From Pegea sp. RAD2-039 (lineage: Eukaryota > Chordata > Thaliacea > Salpida > Salpidae): DNA of 64,000 bases. Under the pieces are notes generated by a model that did not search any database, was not told the DNA's origin, and saw only the letters and a program-made list of their open reading frames with translations. How positions within the stretch are numbered: position 1 is the first letter of the stretch; the number at the start of each line of letters is the position of its first letter. The translations under genes were made by a program, and so were the position numbers. The stretch covers positions 1 through 64,000 of the forward strand of contig JAQGEQ010000159.1 of the NCBI GenBank assembly GCA_034620365.1. The letters are read 5' to 3'. Below, one piece after another: positions 46,263 through 58,500 of the stretch.

Positions 46263-47389
46263 TTGACAAATAGCAATAAATTTGAAAGTTGCTTATTTTC
46301 GGTAGAGATTTGTGGAATATTATACAAATAAAATTAGTTTAATTTTTCTTATCAAGTTTTATTTAATTAAGATTTAAAGTTATTCCTACTTTGATAATTA
46401 AAATTACAAACCATCAGTCGTGCTGATGATGAGAAATTAATTCAAAAGTCATGTGACTTTTTTTTTAATTGAGAGTACTATAAGACTCAGAGATTATATT
46501 CGTTTGATCTTCAAAATGAATTTCAAACTTAGAAATCATACAAATCATTAAAGTAATTTATCCAGAGAATATCAAAGTATTAGATATTTATTATTAGCCA
46601 AGATATTCTATTTTCTAGAGAACGTAAACGATAGAAGCAAAAAGTTAAAATTAATGGGTTTTTAACTAATTTTAAAGATTTAATTTAAACTGCATACACT
46701 ATTCTTATTATCAAAGTTACATTTGGATTTAACTATAGAAAAATATATTCTTTAACAGTTAAAATTGATTTTAGTAAACATTAGGTCAAATATTATATAT
46801 ACAATTTATATTTGTTAAATTTGTGTTTACAGTTGCTGTATTACGATTTATTTAACTACGATTAATCGTTTACACTAAACTAGGAGCTTTTGTATTCCTC
46901 AGAGTTAATTTACAACTTTAACAAAGTTCATGATATTCAGTGGCGAAATAAATGTAGATTATTTGATGATGAGATTTAACTAAATTTTATTTTAAATAAA
47001 ATACAATCTGTGTATTTCTTACTTATGAAAAATACTTAGTTGATAAACAGATGGAAAAGAGCATCTTCCAAATATTGCATTTATAAATACTGGATTTGGT
47101 ATTTCACTGAAAAAGGAATTTTTAAATGTTATTTATAAGCTGCATATAACCTTATGTGTGTGGTTTCATCGAAAATTATTTATACTTTAATCATTTAAAA
47201 TGAAATTCAAAAAAGTATTTACAAAAATATTTTTAAAAATGTGGAAAAATATTTATAAAAAAAAAGTGAAATAAATTCTTTTTTAACAATAAAAATGAAA
47301 AAATATTAATTTGCTTTGTTGCAAAAAACATCCACCAATCTACAAATTGTACAATTCATTAAAATGGTTTAATAAAATACTAATTTAGT

Positions 47390-47990
47390 TTCAAATATTT
47401 GTCGTTGTAACCAAAATACGCTAACCGCTAGGTAACGCAATGAGAAAATAGAAAAAAAAATTAATTTTTTATTAGGAAATTAATAATAAAGATTTTTTGG
47501 TAACTCTCTAAGCTTATTTATTTTGAAGCAACTTTGATTTTGTTGATATGAATTCAAAAATGTCACCAAATAGTGAAAACAGCTTTTGTACATGCAATAG
47601 AATAAATAATTATATTAAATAACATACCACATCAAATTAAGAAACAAATTATTCATTTCAGAAAACATATCAAATCTGTTGTCTCGGAGACGTGATATGC
47701 ATTAATATTTAGATATTTAAAAAATTGTAAAAGTTGTCATCGACATTTAGTCGATTCAAAATTACCTTTTTTCAAAAGTTAAAATTTTATTTTATTAATT
47801 TGTAAAAATTTGTTTAAGAAAATATTTTTTAAAACAATTTATTTTTTAAAATACTATAAATTTAAATTCGTAAAAAGTATGAACATAACAGTTATAGCAA
47901 CATTCTTTTAAAAGTACTACCAAACTTTCTTTTAAAATATTTGATGTTATGAATCTGTACAAACAATTATGACATCAGTTATGAAGTCTT
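47390..47990 (-). repeat. L repeat, copy 3
   Basis: Minus-strand copy with the A2 box at its left end (AACCGCTAGGTAACGCA, 47,423-47,439) and the L hairpin (47,739-47,755), stem unchanged. Confidence 0.75.
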
Positions 47991-50260
47991 TTTTTTTAAT
48001 TAAATTGATTAAATGCAAAAAGATTGAGAATCTTAAGATCAAATTTTCAATTTGAACAATATTTGTCAGGAAAACGCTTATCAAGAAAATTTTTAATTTA
48101 TTTTCATTTGAGCTTGATCCCATACACTTCAGATGGCAACAACGTTTATAAGAAATGAAAAGTAAAATAAAACTCAATCTTTCGTAAAGGATTGCAAAGC
48201 TGTTTAATTTGTAGTTAAAGTACTTTACAATGAAACTTTAAATAATAAATAAGTTTAATAACTTTTGTTTTTATTTAATACAAAATATTTTTGTAAAAAT
48301 GTTATTGGTAATATGACAGATTTTTTACTAATTGAAAACTTTTCATTCAACAAAATTAGTATATTTCTTTTTTTTATCATTTAATCGAAATCATTAAATA
48401 TCAGCTCGGCAATTCTTTTTTTATTTCTATCTTGAGATGAAATATCAATTATTATTATTTTGTTTCTTAAGTTTAAAAAGTTGTAACTTTTTGCTCTTGA
48501 TATATCAATTTACAAAAAGTAAAAATGACTTTTATGAATGGAAACTACCAATTACCAACCTTTTCTTGATTCTTAAAAAGACGTAAATATTTAAAATTGT
48601 CAGAATATATTTTCTGTAAACTTAAAGTAATACCACAAAAATTTTTTAAATAATAAAAAATTATTAAAAATTTTTTTTAAAGTGCTTTTTGACAAAAAAA
48701 AACCGTCTTGCGCCAAGTAGCGGAAAAAGAAACAGTTGATTTGTTTTTTGTAGATTTATCTTGTAGTTCTTACTTGTTTACATTTTCTAAAACAATACAG
48801 TTTTTAAATAACCACACTGACCAATGTACTACTTATTTTAAATTTTTTAAATACTATTTACACAATAACACATTCAGTTTAAATTAAAATTCAATATTAT
48901 TTAACGATAATTATAACTAACAAAATTATTCATTGAGAGGAATAAAGAAATAACAAAAAACCGTTTAGATAGAAGTTAAGCTAAAAATGATATTATCAAT
49001 AACATTATCGACTGAATAAAGTGATCAAAAATTTACTGATACCACAAATATAAGATTGAATGAAGATAATATAATACTGTAAAGCTCACGGGGAAGTTGA
49101 GACGTTTATTCACTTGTTCTCCGTCTACCAATTTATTTGGAAGATGCACGTTTGCATCTGATTATCAAATATTGTAATTTTCTTTTAATTATTTTTTTGA
49201 TTGCTTGATGTTTACATCTTCTTTGTAGAAGTGTAATTTAAATATTCAAATATTTTTAGTTTTTCAGATATGAAATAAAAATGGTTCATAACTTATTTTG
49301 TAAGGTTCGCACAACAACAAATATTTAATCCTTCAATAGTCTTCTGTTAAAATATTTTACAGATTGTTATAATTTGTAGAATGGTTCATGTTTACTTTTT
49401 CAGGTTACTTTTCACCAAAAACTTGAAATACTTTTATCTAAATTCTTCAAAGCATTAGAATAAGGGCTATAGAACGCTAAATGATTCCTTGTAAGATCAG
49501 CAATTAAAAATGATAATCTAATTTAAAGTTTTAGTTTTTCCTCAAAGTTCTTATTTCGAAATAAAAATATTTTTCATTAAATTATGAACTATAAGATAAC
49601 TGTCAATATTTATAATTTAAAAGAAATTGATAGTTGATATTAGTACAAAATTTACTATTTTAAATTAGTTGGTTAAAATTAAATAATTAAAAAGTTTACA
49701 ATTTTATAAACGGATAATACTATTTGATATTTCATCTAATGAACAAAAATTTTCAAATTTCTTGATATTTGTCGATTGATTTGAACTTTTCAAAAAATTG
49801 AAAAAGGATTTGTCGAACTGATACTGATTGATTTCCGTTAAATAATATAAAACAAAAAATATATATATTTTGCTGAATAATTTTATTTTTTAATCTAAAG
49901 TAGAAGTAGAAATACTAATTTTGTTGAAAAAAAAGTTTTGTATTTCTAAACATTCTAGCACGTTGTCAGTAACCATGTTTACAAGAGCTTTGAAATATTT
50001 TTGTTCTTTGTTGTAGAGCTCAAGTTATTCTACTTAATTATAATTTCATTGAAAAGTAATTCAACTCCAAATACCAAAATTTTATTAACACGTTTATAGT
50101 GTCTAGTTTTAGTGTACTTTTCATTATTTATAAATTTTCTGAAAGCTAGTATTTGTGGGATCAAGTTCAAACGATTAAATTTTTCTAGTTTCAATAATAA
50201 ACTTCTTGTTGACTAATAATGCTGAAATATAAAAAATCGATTTTTAAGTTGATAAGGAAA
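47991..50260 (-). mobile_element. Foldback-like element V, complete, minus
   Basis: D (about 48,105-48,140), palindrome (48,216-48,227), F (about 48,390-48,415), A1 (48,703-48,723), C (about 49,030-49,060), perfect B hairpin (49,142-49,159), the second-arm hairpin (50,048-50,065) and D (about 50,148-50,175, TATTTGTGGGATCAAGTTC). It is the mirror copy of element II within the large inverted repeat. Open frames of 76 and 74 codons here mirror those at 20.3 and 18 kb and are repeat text. Confidence 0.65.
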
Positions 50261-50964
50261 ATTATAAAAATATAAACACAAACAAAAAAAGAAAATAATA
50301 AACAAAATTATTTCAAAGATAATAAAAAAAAATAATAATAATAAGAAGAAGTTGATAAATTTTTAAAGATTAATTTTAATAATATATATTTTAAAATCTC
50401 AAAGATCCAAGTATTTTTAGGAAATCTGAAAATTTTTGTCTTTTTGTAATATAAAAACTTGATATAAATTATATATAAAAGTACATCTTTCATATTATGA
50501 ACCAGAAATTGGTGAAATATTTTCCAGGTCATAACTATCTATGGTTATAAAAAAGCAATAAATTACCTAAAGTCGCAATTTCTTCAAATAATAACTATAC
50601 TTCACTTTATTGTTATTGTTGTTGAAAATACTATTTTTCTAATGTTATTATTGGTTCAATTTACTTCACAGTATAAGTTAATTGGAAATTCTGGTTTTTT
50701 CATTTCAACAAAAATTGAAATTTTTCAATGGAATTAAAAAAGAAGTAATATAAAAAACTATTACATTGTAATTATAAAAACCACAATTTATATTTGTATT
50801 TATATTTTTATGTTTAATTTAAATGTTTATTACGATGGAATAAGTTTCTCTCAAATTATCAAAACTTCTCAATAACATAAAATCTAAAATTTATAAATAA
50901 TATTTTTGCTTGATTTTGTTATTTGATTTAAATCAACTGAATATTTATTTAATTAATATTTATT

Positions 50965-51208
50965 AATTAAAATTATAAAAAAATGATTAAAAAAATTTTT
51001 TAAAGTGCTTTTTGACAAAAAAAAAAACGTCTAGCGCCAAGTAGCGGAAAAAGAAACAGTTGATTTGTTTTTTGTAGATTTATCTTGTAGTTCTTACTTG
51101 TTTTCATTTTCTAAAACAATACAGTTTTTAAATAACCACACTGACCAATGTACTACTTATTTTAAATTTTTAAAATACTATTTACACAATAACACATTCA
51201 GTTTAAAT
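50965..51208 (-). repeat. Extra fragment of an element core with A1
   Basis: About 240 bp, again the reverse complement of about 19.63-19.87 kb, directly follows the inverted arm. It includes the A1 box CGTCTAGCGCCAAGTAGCGG (51,028-51,047). It ends at 51,208, where duplication 3 copy b begins abruptly. Confidence 0.8.
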
Positions 51209-54200
51209 TAATGATTAATTTTCATGTTTACTTTTCAAAAAAACTTTTCTGAAACTATTTCCAGAAATATTTTGAAGATTAAACCAACAGTATTTCTAAG
51301 ACTTATAATACTCACAATTTAAAAACAAAAAAAAGATCACATGACTGTTGACTTAGTTTTTTAAAAACCTCAACCTGTTAGAATCGCAACAAATAAATTT
51401 CTGTTGAAACATCAAAGTAACTTTAAATTAAATAAAACTTCGTAACAAACTTACTTTTAATCTATTTTTAATCTTAACCTACTTTTGTTTACTACGAAAA
51501 TAGATTTATAGTCAAGTTTTCTTATCAACTTAAAATCGATTTTTATATTTCAGCATTATCTGTCAACAAGAAGTTTATTATTGAAACTAGAAAATTTTAA
51601 TCGTTTGAACTTGATCCCACAAACACTAGATTTCAGAAAAGTTTATAAATAATAAAAAGTACATTAAAACTTGAAACTATAAGCTTGATAAAACTGTTTC
51701 GAAATTTGGAGTTGAATTAGTTTTCAGCGAAATTAAAATTAAGTAGAATAACTTGAGTTTCTATTCTCTACAACAAATAACAAAAAAGTAATTTAGTTCA
51801 AAGCTTGTAAACATATAGTTACTGACAACGTGATAGAATTTTTAGGAATAAAAAGCTTATATTTCAACAAAATTTGTATACTACTTATATTCTAGATAAA
51901 AAAAAGTAAAATTAATCAGCAAAATATATATTTTTTTGTTTTATATTATTTAACGGAAATCAATCAGTATCAGTTCAACAAATCTCTTTTTAATAATCAT
52001 AAAAGTTCAAATCAATCGACAAATATCAAGAAATTTGAACATTTTTGTTTGTAAGATGAGGAATCATATATTATTTTTTCGTTTACAGAATTGTAAACGT
52101 TTTAATTATTTAAGGTTAATAATCTAATTTAAAAATAGTAAATTTTTTACTAATATCAACTATCAATTTATTTTGAATTATTAACATTGACAGTTATATT
52201 ATAGTTAATAATTTAATGAAAAATATTTTTATTTCGAAATAAGAACTTTGAGGAAAAACTAAAACTTTAAATTAGATTATCATTTTCAATTGCTGATCTT
52301 ACAAGAAACCAACTACTAAAGACCTATAGTCCTTATTCTAATGCTTTGAAGATTTTAGATAAAAGCATTTAAAGTTTTTGGTAAAAAGTAACCTGAAAAA
52401 GTAAACATGAACCAATCTACAAATTATAAAAATCTGTAAAATATTTTAACAGAAGACTATTGAAGGTTTAAATATTTGTTGTTGTGCGAACCTTACAAAA
52501 TAAATTATGAACCATTTTTATTTCATATCTGAAAAACTAAAAATATTTGAAAATTTAAATTACACTTCTACAAAGAAGATGTAAACATCAAGCAATCAAA
52601 AAATTAAGTAAAAGAAAATTACAATATTTGATAATCAGATGCAAAAGTGCATCTTCCAAATAAATAGGTCGATGGAGAATTAGTAACTAAACGTCTTCAC
52701 TTACTCGTTAGCTTTACGGTCTTATATTATCTTCATTCAATCTTATGCTTGTGGTATCGGTAAATTTTTCGATTGCTGTATTCAATCGATAATGTTATTG
52801 ATAATATCATTTTTAGCTGAACTTCTATTTAAACGGTTTTTTTTTATTTCTTTATTCTTCTCAATGAATAATTTTGTTATTTATAATTATGGTTATATAA
52901 TATTGAATTCTAATTTAAACTGAATGTTGTATAGTGTAACTAGTATTTAAAAAATTTAAAATAAATAGTACATTGGTAAGTGTGGTTATTTAAAAACTGT
53001 ATTGTTTTAGAAAATGTAAACAAGTAAGAACTACGAGATAAATCTACAAAAAACAAATCAACTGTTTCTTTTTCCGCTACTTGGCGCTAGACAGTATCTT
53101 ATGAAAAAAATCTTTAAAAATATATTATTTTTTTATAATTTTAATATTTTTTTGGTATTAATTTCAGCTTACAGAAAATATTATCTAACATATTTTAATA
53201 TTTTCATTTTTTATTAATCTAGAAAAGGTTAGTAATTTATATATTTTCCAATCATAAAAGTTATTTTTACTCTTTGTAAATTAATATATCGAAAGAAAAA
53301 ATTCACAACTTTTAAAACTTTAGAAACACAATAATATTTTTTGATATTTCATCTCATGATAGAAAAAACAGAATTGCCGAGCTGATATTTAATGATTTCG
53401 ATTAAATGATAATAAAAAGCAAAATACTAGTTTTGCTGAATGAAAAGTTTTCATTTATTAAAAAATCTGTCATATTTCCAATAACATGTTTACAAAAATA
53501 TTTTGTGATGAATAATAACTCAAGTTATTAAACTTATTTATTATTTACAGTTTCGTTGTAAAGTACTTTAACTAAAAATTTTAAAACTTTGCAATCCTTT
53601 ACGAAAGATTGAGTTTTATTTTACTTTTTATTTCTTATAAACGTTGTTGCAATCTGAAGTGTATGGGATCAAGTTCAAATGAAACTAATTTTATAATTTT
53701 ATTGATAAGCATTTTGTTGAGAAATATTGTTCAAATAGAAAATTTGATTTAAAGTTGATAAGAAAATTTATTTTAAGTTTACTATTATATACACAAAATT
53801 AGTTTAATTTTTCTTATGAAGTTTTATTTATTTCAGATTTAAATTTACTTCTAATTAGAAGACTAAAATTAAAAATGATCAATCGTACTGACGATGAAAA
53901 ATTAAATCAAAAGCTATGTGAATTTTTGTTTTTAAAAATGAGAGTACTGTAGGACTTAGAAATCATTTTCGTTTGATCTTCAAACTAATTTGCAATTCAT
54001 ACAAACTATTAAAGTAATTTATCTAGAGATTATTAATGTTCTAGATATTTCTTCTAAGCCAAGATATTCTATTTGCTAGAGAACGCAAACGATAAAAGCA
54101 AAAAGTTAAAATTAATGTTTTTATCTATTAATGTCATAATTTTATATATATAATATTTTAAGTTATTTTCTTGCTTAATGATCACACAAGAATAAGTTTT

Positions 54201-54706
54201 GAATTATTATTTATTTTCCCAAGATTGAAGTAAACGCTTACAACTTGTAATGTATTCTATTAAACTATTAATGATATTTTGTTTTTGTTTTCTTCACTTT
54301 TATTAGATTTTTATAATTATTACTGCAAGTTTGAATTTGCAGTAAGTTTTAATGTAAAAAGTCGCAAAAGAAACTTTCTGGAAAATCTGAAAAAAAATCT
54401 ATAAAACTAAAAAGACCGTTAGTTTCTCTTTTTGTTTTTAAAATCAAATATAAAATAAACTGTTAAAAAAAGTTAAAATAAATAATTAAATTTCATAAAT
54501 TATTTTTAATAGAAGATAAATTTTTTGACTTCAATGTTTTGAGATAATTTAAAAACTTTTGATAACGATCAATCTATGAAAATACTAAAAAACTTTTTAT
54601 AAAAGTTCTCATCCTCTTTTTTTAAAAAGCCATTCTCTGTTGTTTTCATGATTTTTTTGATCAATTTTTATTTAATTCAGATTTTAATTTATTCTACTTC
54701 GATGAT
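51209..54706 (+). repeat. Segmental duplication 3, copy b, with element VI
   Basis: Near-identical to 38,593-42,090. Element VI: left arm E/D/hairpin (hairpin relic from 51,711), B hairpin (52,637-52,654, perfect), A1 (53,074-53,093), F (about 53,370), palindrome (53,559-53,570), D (about 53,645-53,680) and E (about 53,880). The V repeat with hairpin insertion is at 54,163-54,605. Confidence 0.9.
53074..53093 (+). promoter_or_regulatory. A1 GC-rich box
   Basis: CCGCTACTTGGCGCTAGACA, one base different from the sister box at 40,457. The B hairpin begins 437 bp upstream. Confidence 0.5.
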
Positions 54707-55539
54707 TAAAATTAAAAATGATCAGTCGTACTGACGATCAAAAATTAAATCAAAAGCCATGTGACTTTTTGTTTTTAGAAATGAGAGTATTATAAGACTC
54801 AGAAATTATTTCCGTTTGATCTTCAAAATAATTTACAAATCATTAAAGTAATTTGTCAAGCGAATAATTAATGTGTAAGAACGCAAACGATAGAAGCAAA
54901 AAGCTATAGTTAAGGGGTTTTTAACTAATTTTAAAGATTTAATTTAGCCTGTCTACGCTATTCATATTATCAAAGTTACATTTGGTTTCAACTATTAAAA
55001 TTTATATTCTGTAATATTTACAATTTATTTTAGCAAACATTAGCTCGAATTTTACATATACAATTTAAATTTGTTAAATTTGTGTTTATAGTTGCTTTAT
55101 TACGATTTATTTAACTACGATTAATCGTTTACACTGAACTAACAACTTTTGTATTCCTCAGAATTAATTTACAACTTTAACAAACTTCATGATATTTAAT
55201 GGTGAAATAAAATGTAGATTATTTGATGATGAGATTTAATTAAATTTTCTTTTAAAGAAATTACTATCTCTGTATTTCTTACTTATGAAAAATACTTAGT
55301 TGATAAACAGATGCAAAAGTGCATCTTCCAAATATTGCATTTATAAATACTGAAGTTGGTATTTCAGTGAAAAAAGGACTTGTAAATGTTATATATAATC
55401 TGCATAAGAACCTACGTTTGTGGTTTCATCGAAAATTAGTTATACTTTAATCATTTAAAATCATATTCAAAAGGCTATTATATTTTTACTAACGTTATTT
55501 TGTTTAATTTACTAAATTAATTATATAATGCTTTTTTAA
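54707..55539 (+). repeat. E box, J segment and B-C module
   Basis: E box (GATCAGTCGTACTGACGATC, 54,718-54,737), J (about 54,880-55,280, palindrome 55,117-55,128), perfect B hairpin (55,309-55,326) and C box (AACCTACGTTTGTGGTTTCA, about 55,408). It is the right-hand counterpart of 13.65-14.51 kb, with about 80 bp fewer before J. Confidence 0.75.
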
Positions 55540-58500
55540 GTTTTTTTGAAGATTACATTATACATAAAAATTATAAATCGTTGAAAGATGCAACAAATAT
55601 TAAAAATTTTTTTGAAATTTTAGGATACTTTATTAGAGAGTAAAAGGAATAGAATTATTATCTAATGAAAAAAATTTTGAAAATGGTTTCTTATTTTTCT
55701 ATTTTTATTAAATAGATTATTGTCTAGCTTGGTGACTATGCCAGAAAAATTTAAACTTTGTTTTAACTAAATATAAATACTTAAGTCTCAGAAAGTTTTT
55801 ATACGAAAATTATATATATAGAAGCATATATAAATCAGTATATTTCTCTTATTAATAGAATTGTATAAAAAACTATTATGACTAAGTACTTTGCAAGATG
55901 CCCTCTTTCATCTATATATTAAACACTTATTCATAATAGTAAGAAATATAAAATTTCTACAGTTCTTTTAATTTTTAGCTCGAATTTTAAACTTCTGTTT
56001 TTTCAAAAAACTTATTTTGGTTCAATTTATTTTGTTTATGTTTTACAAATAATCTAAGAAAAGTCAATATATTTGAAAAACAATTATAAACAGTTTATTT
56101 ACATTAGTCTTAAAAAGTAATTTTTTTACTCATTACACCAATATAATAATATTTAAAATTACTTTTTTGTTTCTATTTGTAGAGAACTGAAACTCAGGTT
56201 GCTAATTGAATTTTCGTTGGAAATTATTTCAACTCTAAAGTTAACCCTTTAATTATTTTCTAACGCTTTGTTATTGTCTAGAGCATAAAAGATCAAGTTC
56301 TAACGAAATAATTTTCGTAGTTTTTATATTGAGCTCTATGTCAACAAAAAATAAATAAAAGATAATATTTATTACTTTTATTGCTTATTAGCATATTTAC
56401 TTTTAACTATCAATGTTGAAATTGTGTTGACTATAAACCTATTGCTTTATAACCATGATTTAGTATAATCAACATTATTATTTTATTAATTAAATAGACG
56501 AAATTTTATAATTTATTTTCAGAACTGAGAAAACCAAAGTAATTATTTTAATGTTACTTGATATTCAGTTGAACCGATAATATTATTATAACAATAATAT
56601 TTTCAATAACATTATTAGTCGATAAAGGCGCATGAAAAATTTAACGATACCACAAACGTAAGATTGAATATAGTTAATATATAACCGTAAAGATTTCGAA
56701 TAAACAAGATCCGTACGTTCTGGTACGCACTTATTCTAATAATTTTAGAAGATGTACCTTTGCATCTAATTAAAAAAGGTTTATATTATAGTAAACATAA
56801 CAAGTTTCTTCGTTTTGGCGAGATTGCTTGATATTTACAAATTTCTTCTACAAATTCAAAATTAAATTTTCTTTTAAATGTTGACTAACGTTTTCAGTAA
56901 TTTAATAAAAAAATTTTGGAGCATATAGCAGTTTTTCATAATTATTAATGATTTTTAAGAAACAAAGAGACTCAATACTTTTTTTTAATTTGATTGGAAA
57001 TTCAAAGTAATTTGACTTGTGCTTCTTATAAAGTTCATTTTAGTTAAGAATGCATAATTGTTTATGTTTTAAAATATTTTCAAAATGTATAAACTACTTA
57101 TCTATTATTTTGTCTTTTTTTCTATGAAAATTTAAAACATTACTTAAATCCCAACAATTTACATTTAAATTTCCACACATAAAAATTTAAACTAACTAAT
57201 ATTAAATCAAATAAGTATGCAAAGTACTTTATATCCGATGGTTGAATGAAATCAAGGTAATAATCGTAGTTTAATAACTTAGTGGTTCTTTTTCATTTGC
57301 TCAAAAAAATTAATTTCCTGGAATAAATAGAGAATTGCGAAGTACCAACTAAAAAAAGCTAAAAGAAGATTGGATAAAATAAGACGTAAACATTCCAAAT
57401 GATGACTACTGACATAAATTTTCAACAAAAGATTTGTTATTAAAAATACATAAATTGATTTATTTAAATTTGGTCCCACAAACGCTAAACTGCAACAAAA
57501 TTATAAACGATGAAACTTTGAACAACGAAATTCGAGTTTGAAATCTGGTTCCATCTGTTGAATTACAAAATTGAAGTTGAATAACTTTTCAACAAATTTC
57601 AATTTTTAAATAACAAGAATTGCTTGAATTTCCTATATATGCAAATGATGAGATACAAATAAATAGTGAAGTAAAAATAATAAAATAAAATTCTATTAAT
57701 TGGTCAAAAGTTCATTTCATTATTGTAAATATGTTTCTGATAATATGACAGAATGTCTACAAAAAAACACTTTTCTTTCAAAAACATTTTTACTTTTAAT
57801 TCAGTTTAAAAGAAATTAAGCAACAAAATTCGTACTTTATAAACTTTTTTTGATATTTTTTAGTCACATGCATTTAATATTATTTGGATAATTATATTTT
57901 AGTCTTCTAACTAGTTTAGTGCAGTTAAAAGCTTTTTAGAGATTTAAGAAATAGTCTTTTATTAGAAAATAATTTGATTTAAATTGATTGAAAATTAGGT
58001 AGTTTGGCGGATGTATGAATATTTTGCTGATGATGAAGAAATTATATCAAGGCTTTAAACTTCAAATTTTTTATTAATAATTAATTAACGATTATTTTTT
58101 AAATTTAATTTTAAACTTGAAATAAAGAATAAAATTCTTTTTAAATTCATCAATAATTAGCAACTAATGTTTTAAAAAATAATAGAAAATTAAAAATTAA
58201 CTTTTCTTATTTTGATGAAAACTTTCGAACCTTGATGAAAGTGTGCTTTTGATTGACAAGAAAATTTATCGTTGAATATATATTATAAAATTGCAAATTT
58301 TTCACACCAAAAATTTTTAATGATAAACTATTGTCTGTTTGAATCTGAATATGACATTCATAAGTGCAAATAGTTATAACAAGCTATCACCAAAAAATTA
58401 AATCATTTGCTTTTTATAACAAAAAAGACTTTCAAACATCTTATCAAAGAAATCCCTAGTATAATCTGGTAAATATAAAGTTTATAAATAAAATTATATT

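Larger units (their letters stand above)
46310..50960 (-). repeat. Large inverted repeat, right arm
   Basis: Reverse complement of 17,530-22,170. From left: an E box (hairpin ATCAG-TCGTG-CTGAT near 46,407), J (46.61-47.01, palindrome 46,858-46,869), B hairpin with two mismatches (47,049-47,066), C box (ATAACCTTATGTGTGTGGTT), A2 (47,422-47,440), the L repeat, element V, and AT-rich sequence with (AAT)n at 50.33 kb. Confidence 0.85.

Noticed and set aside
13700-46440. CTGATGA in E boxes (for example 13.71 and 46.42 kb) as a hammerhead ribozyme core
   Set aside because: No stem II and no correctly placed GAAA with a stem III are present. The word belongs to the simple ATCAG/CTGAT hairpin and is not kept in all copies.
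1633-48177. A recurring short frame (about 60-76 codons at 1633, 20,317, 23,678 and 47,947) beginning MS(F/L)ILLF and containing MGSSSNE
   Set aside because: It is the D-box stretch read in one frame. The start codons are not all ATG, the ends differ, and related D boxes break the frame. Nucleotide conservation explains it.
19770-53075. ACTGTTTC before the A1 boxes as the upstream motif of nematode 21U piRNA genes
   Set aside because: The known motif is CTGTTTCA in a larger context with a start site about 40 bp downstream. Here the last base differs and the GC-rich A1 box follows at once. It occurs only as part of the element.
16299-57479. Paired 66-codon frames at 16,299-16,499 and 57,279-57,479 (minus)
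   Set aside because: They are the same place in segmental duplication 2. The duplication is recent enough to keep any chance frame open, and there is no third copy to test.
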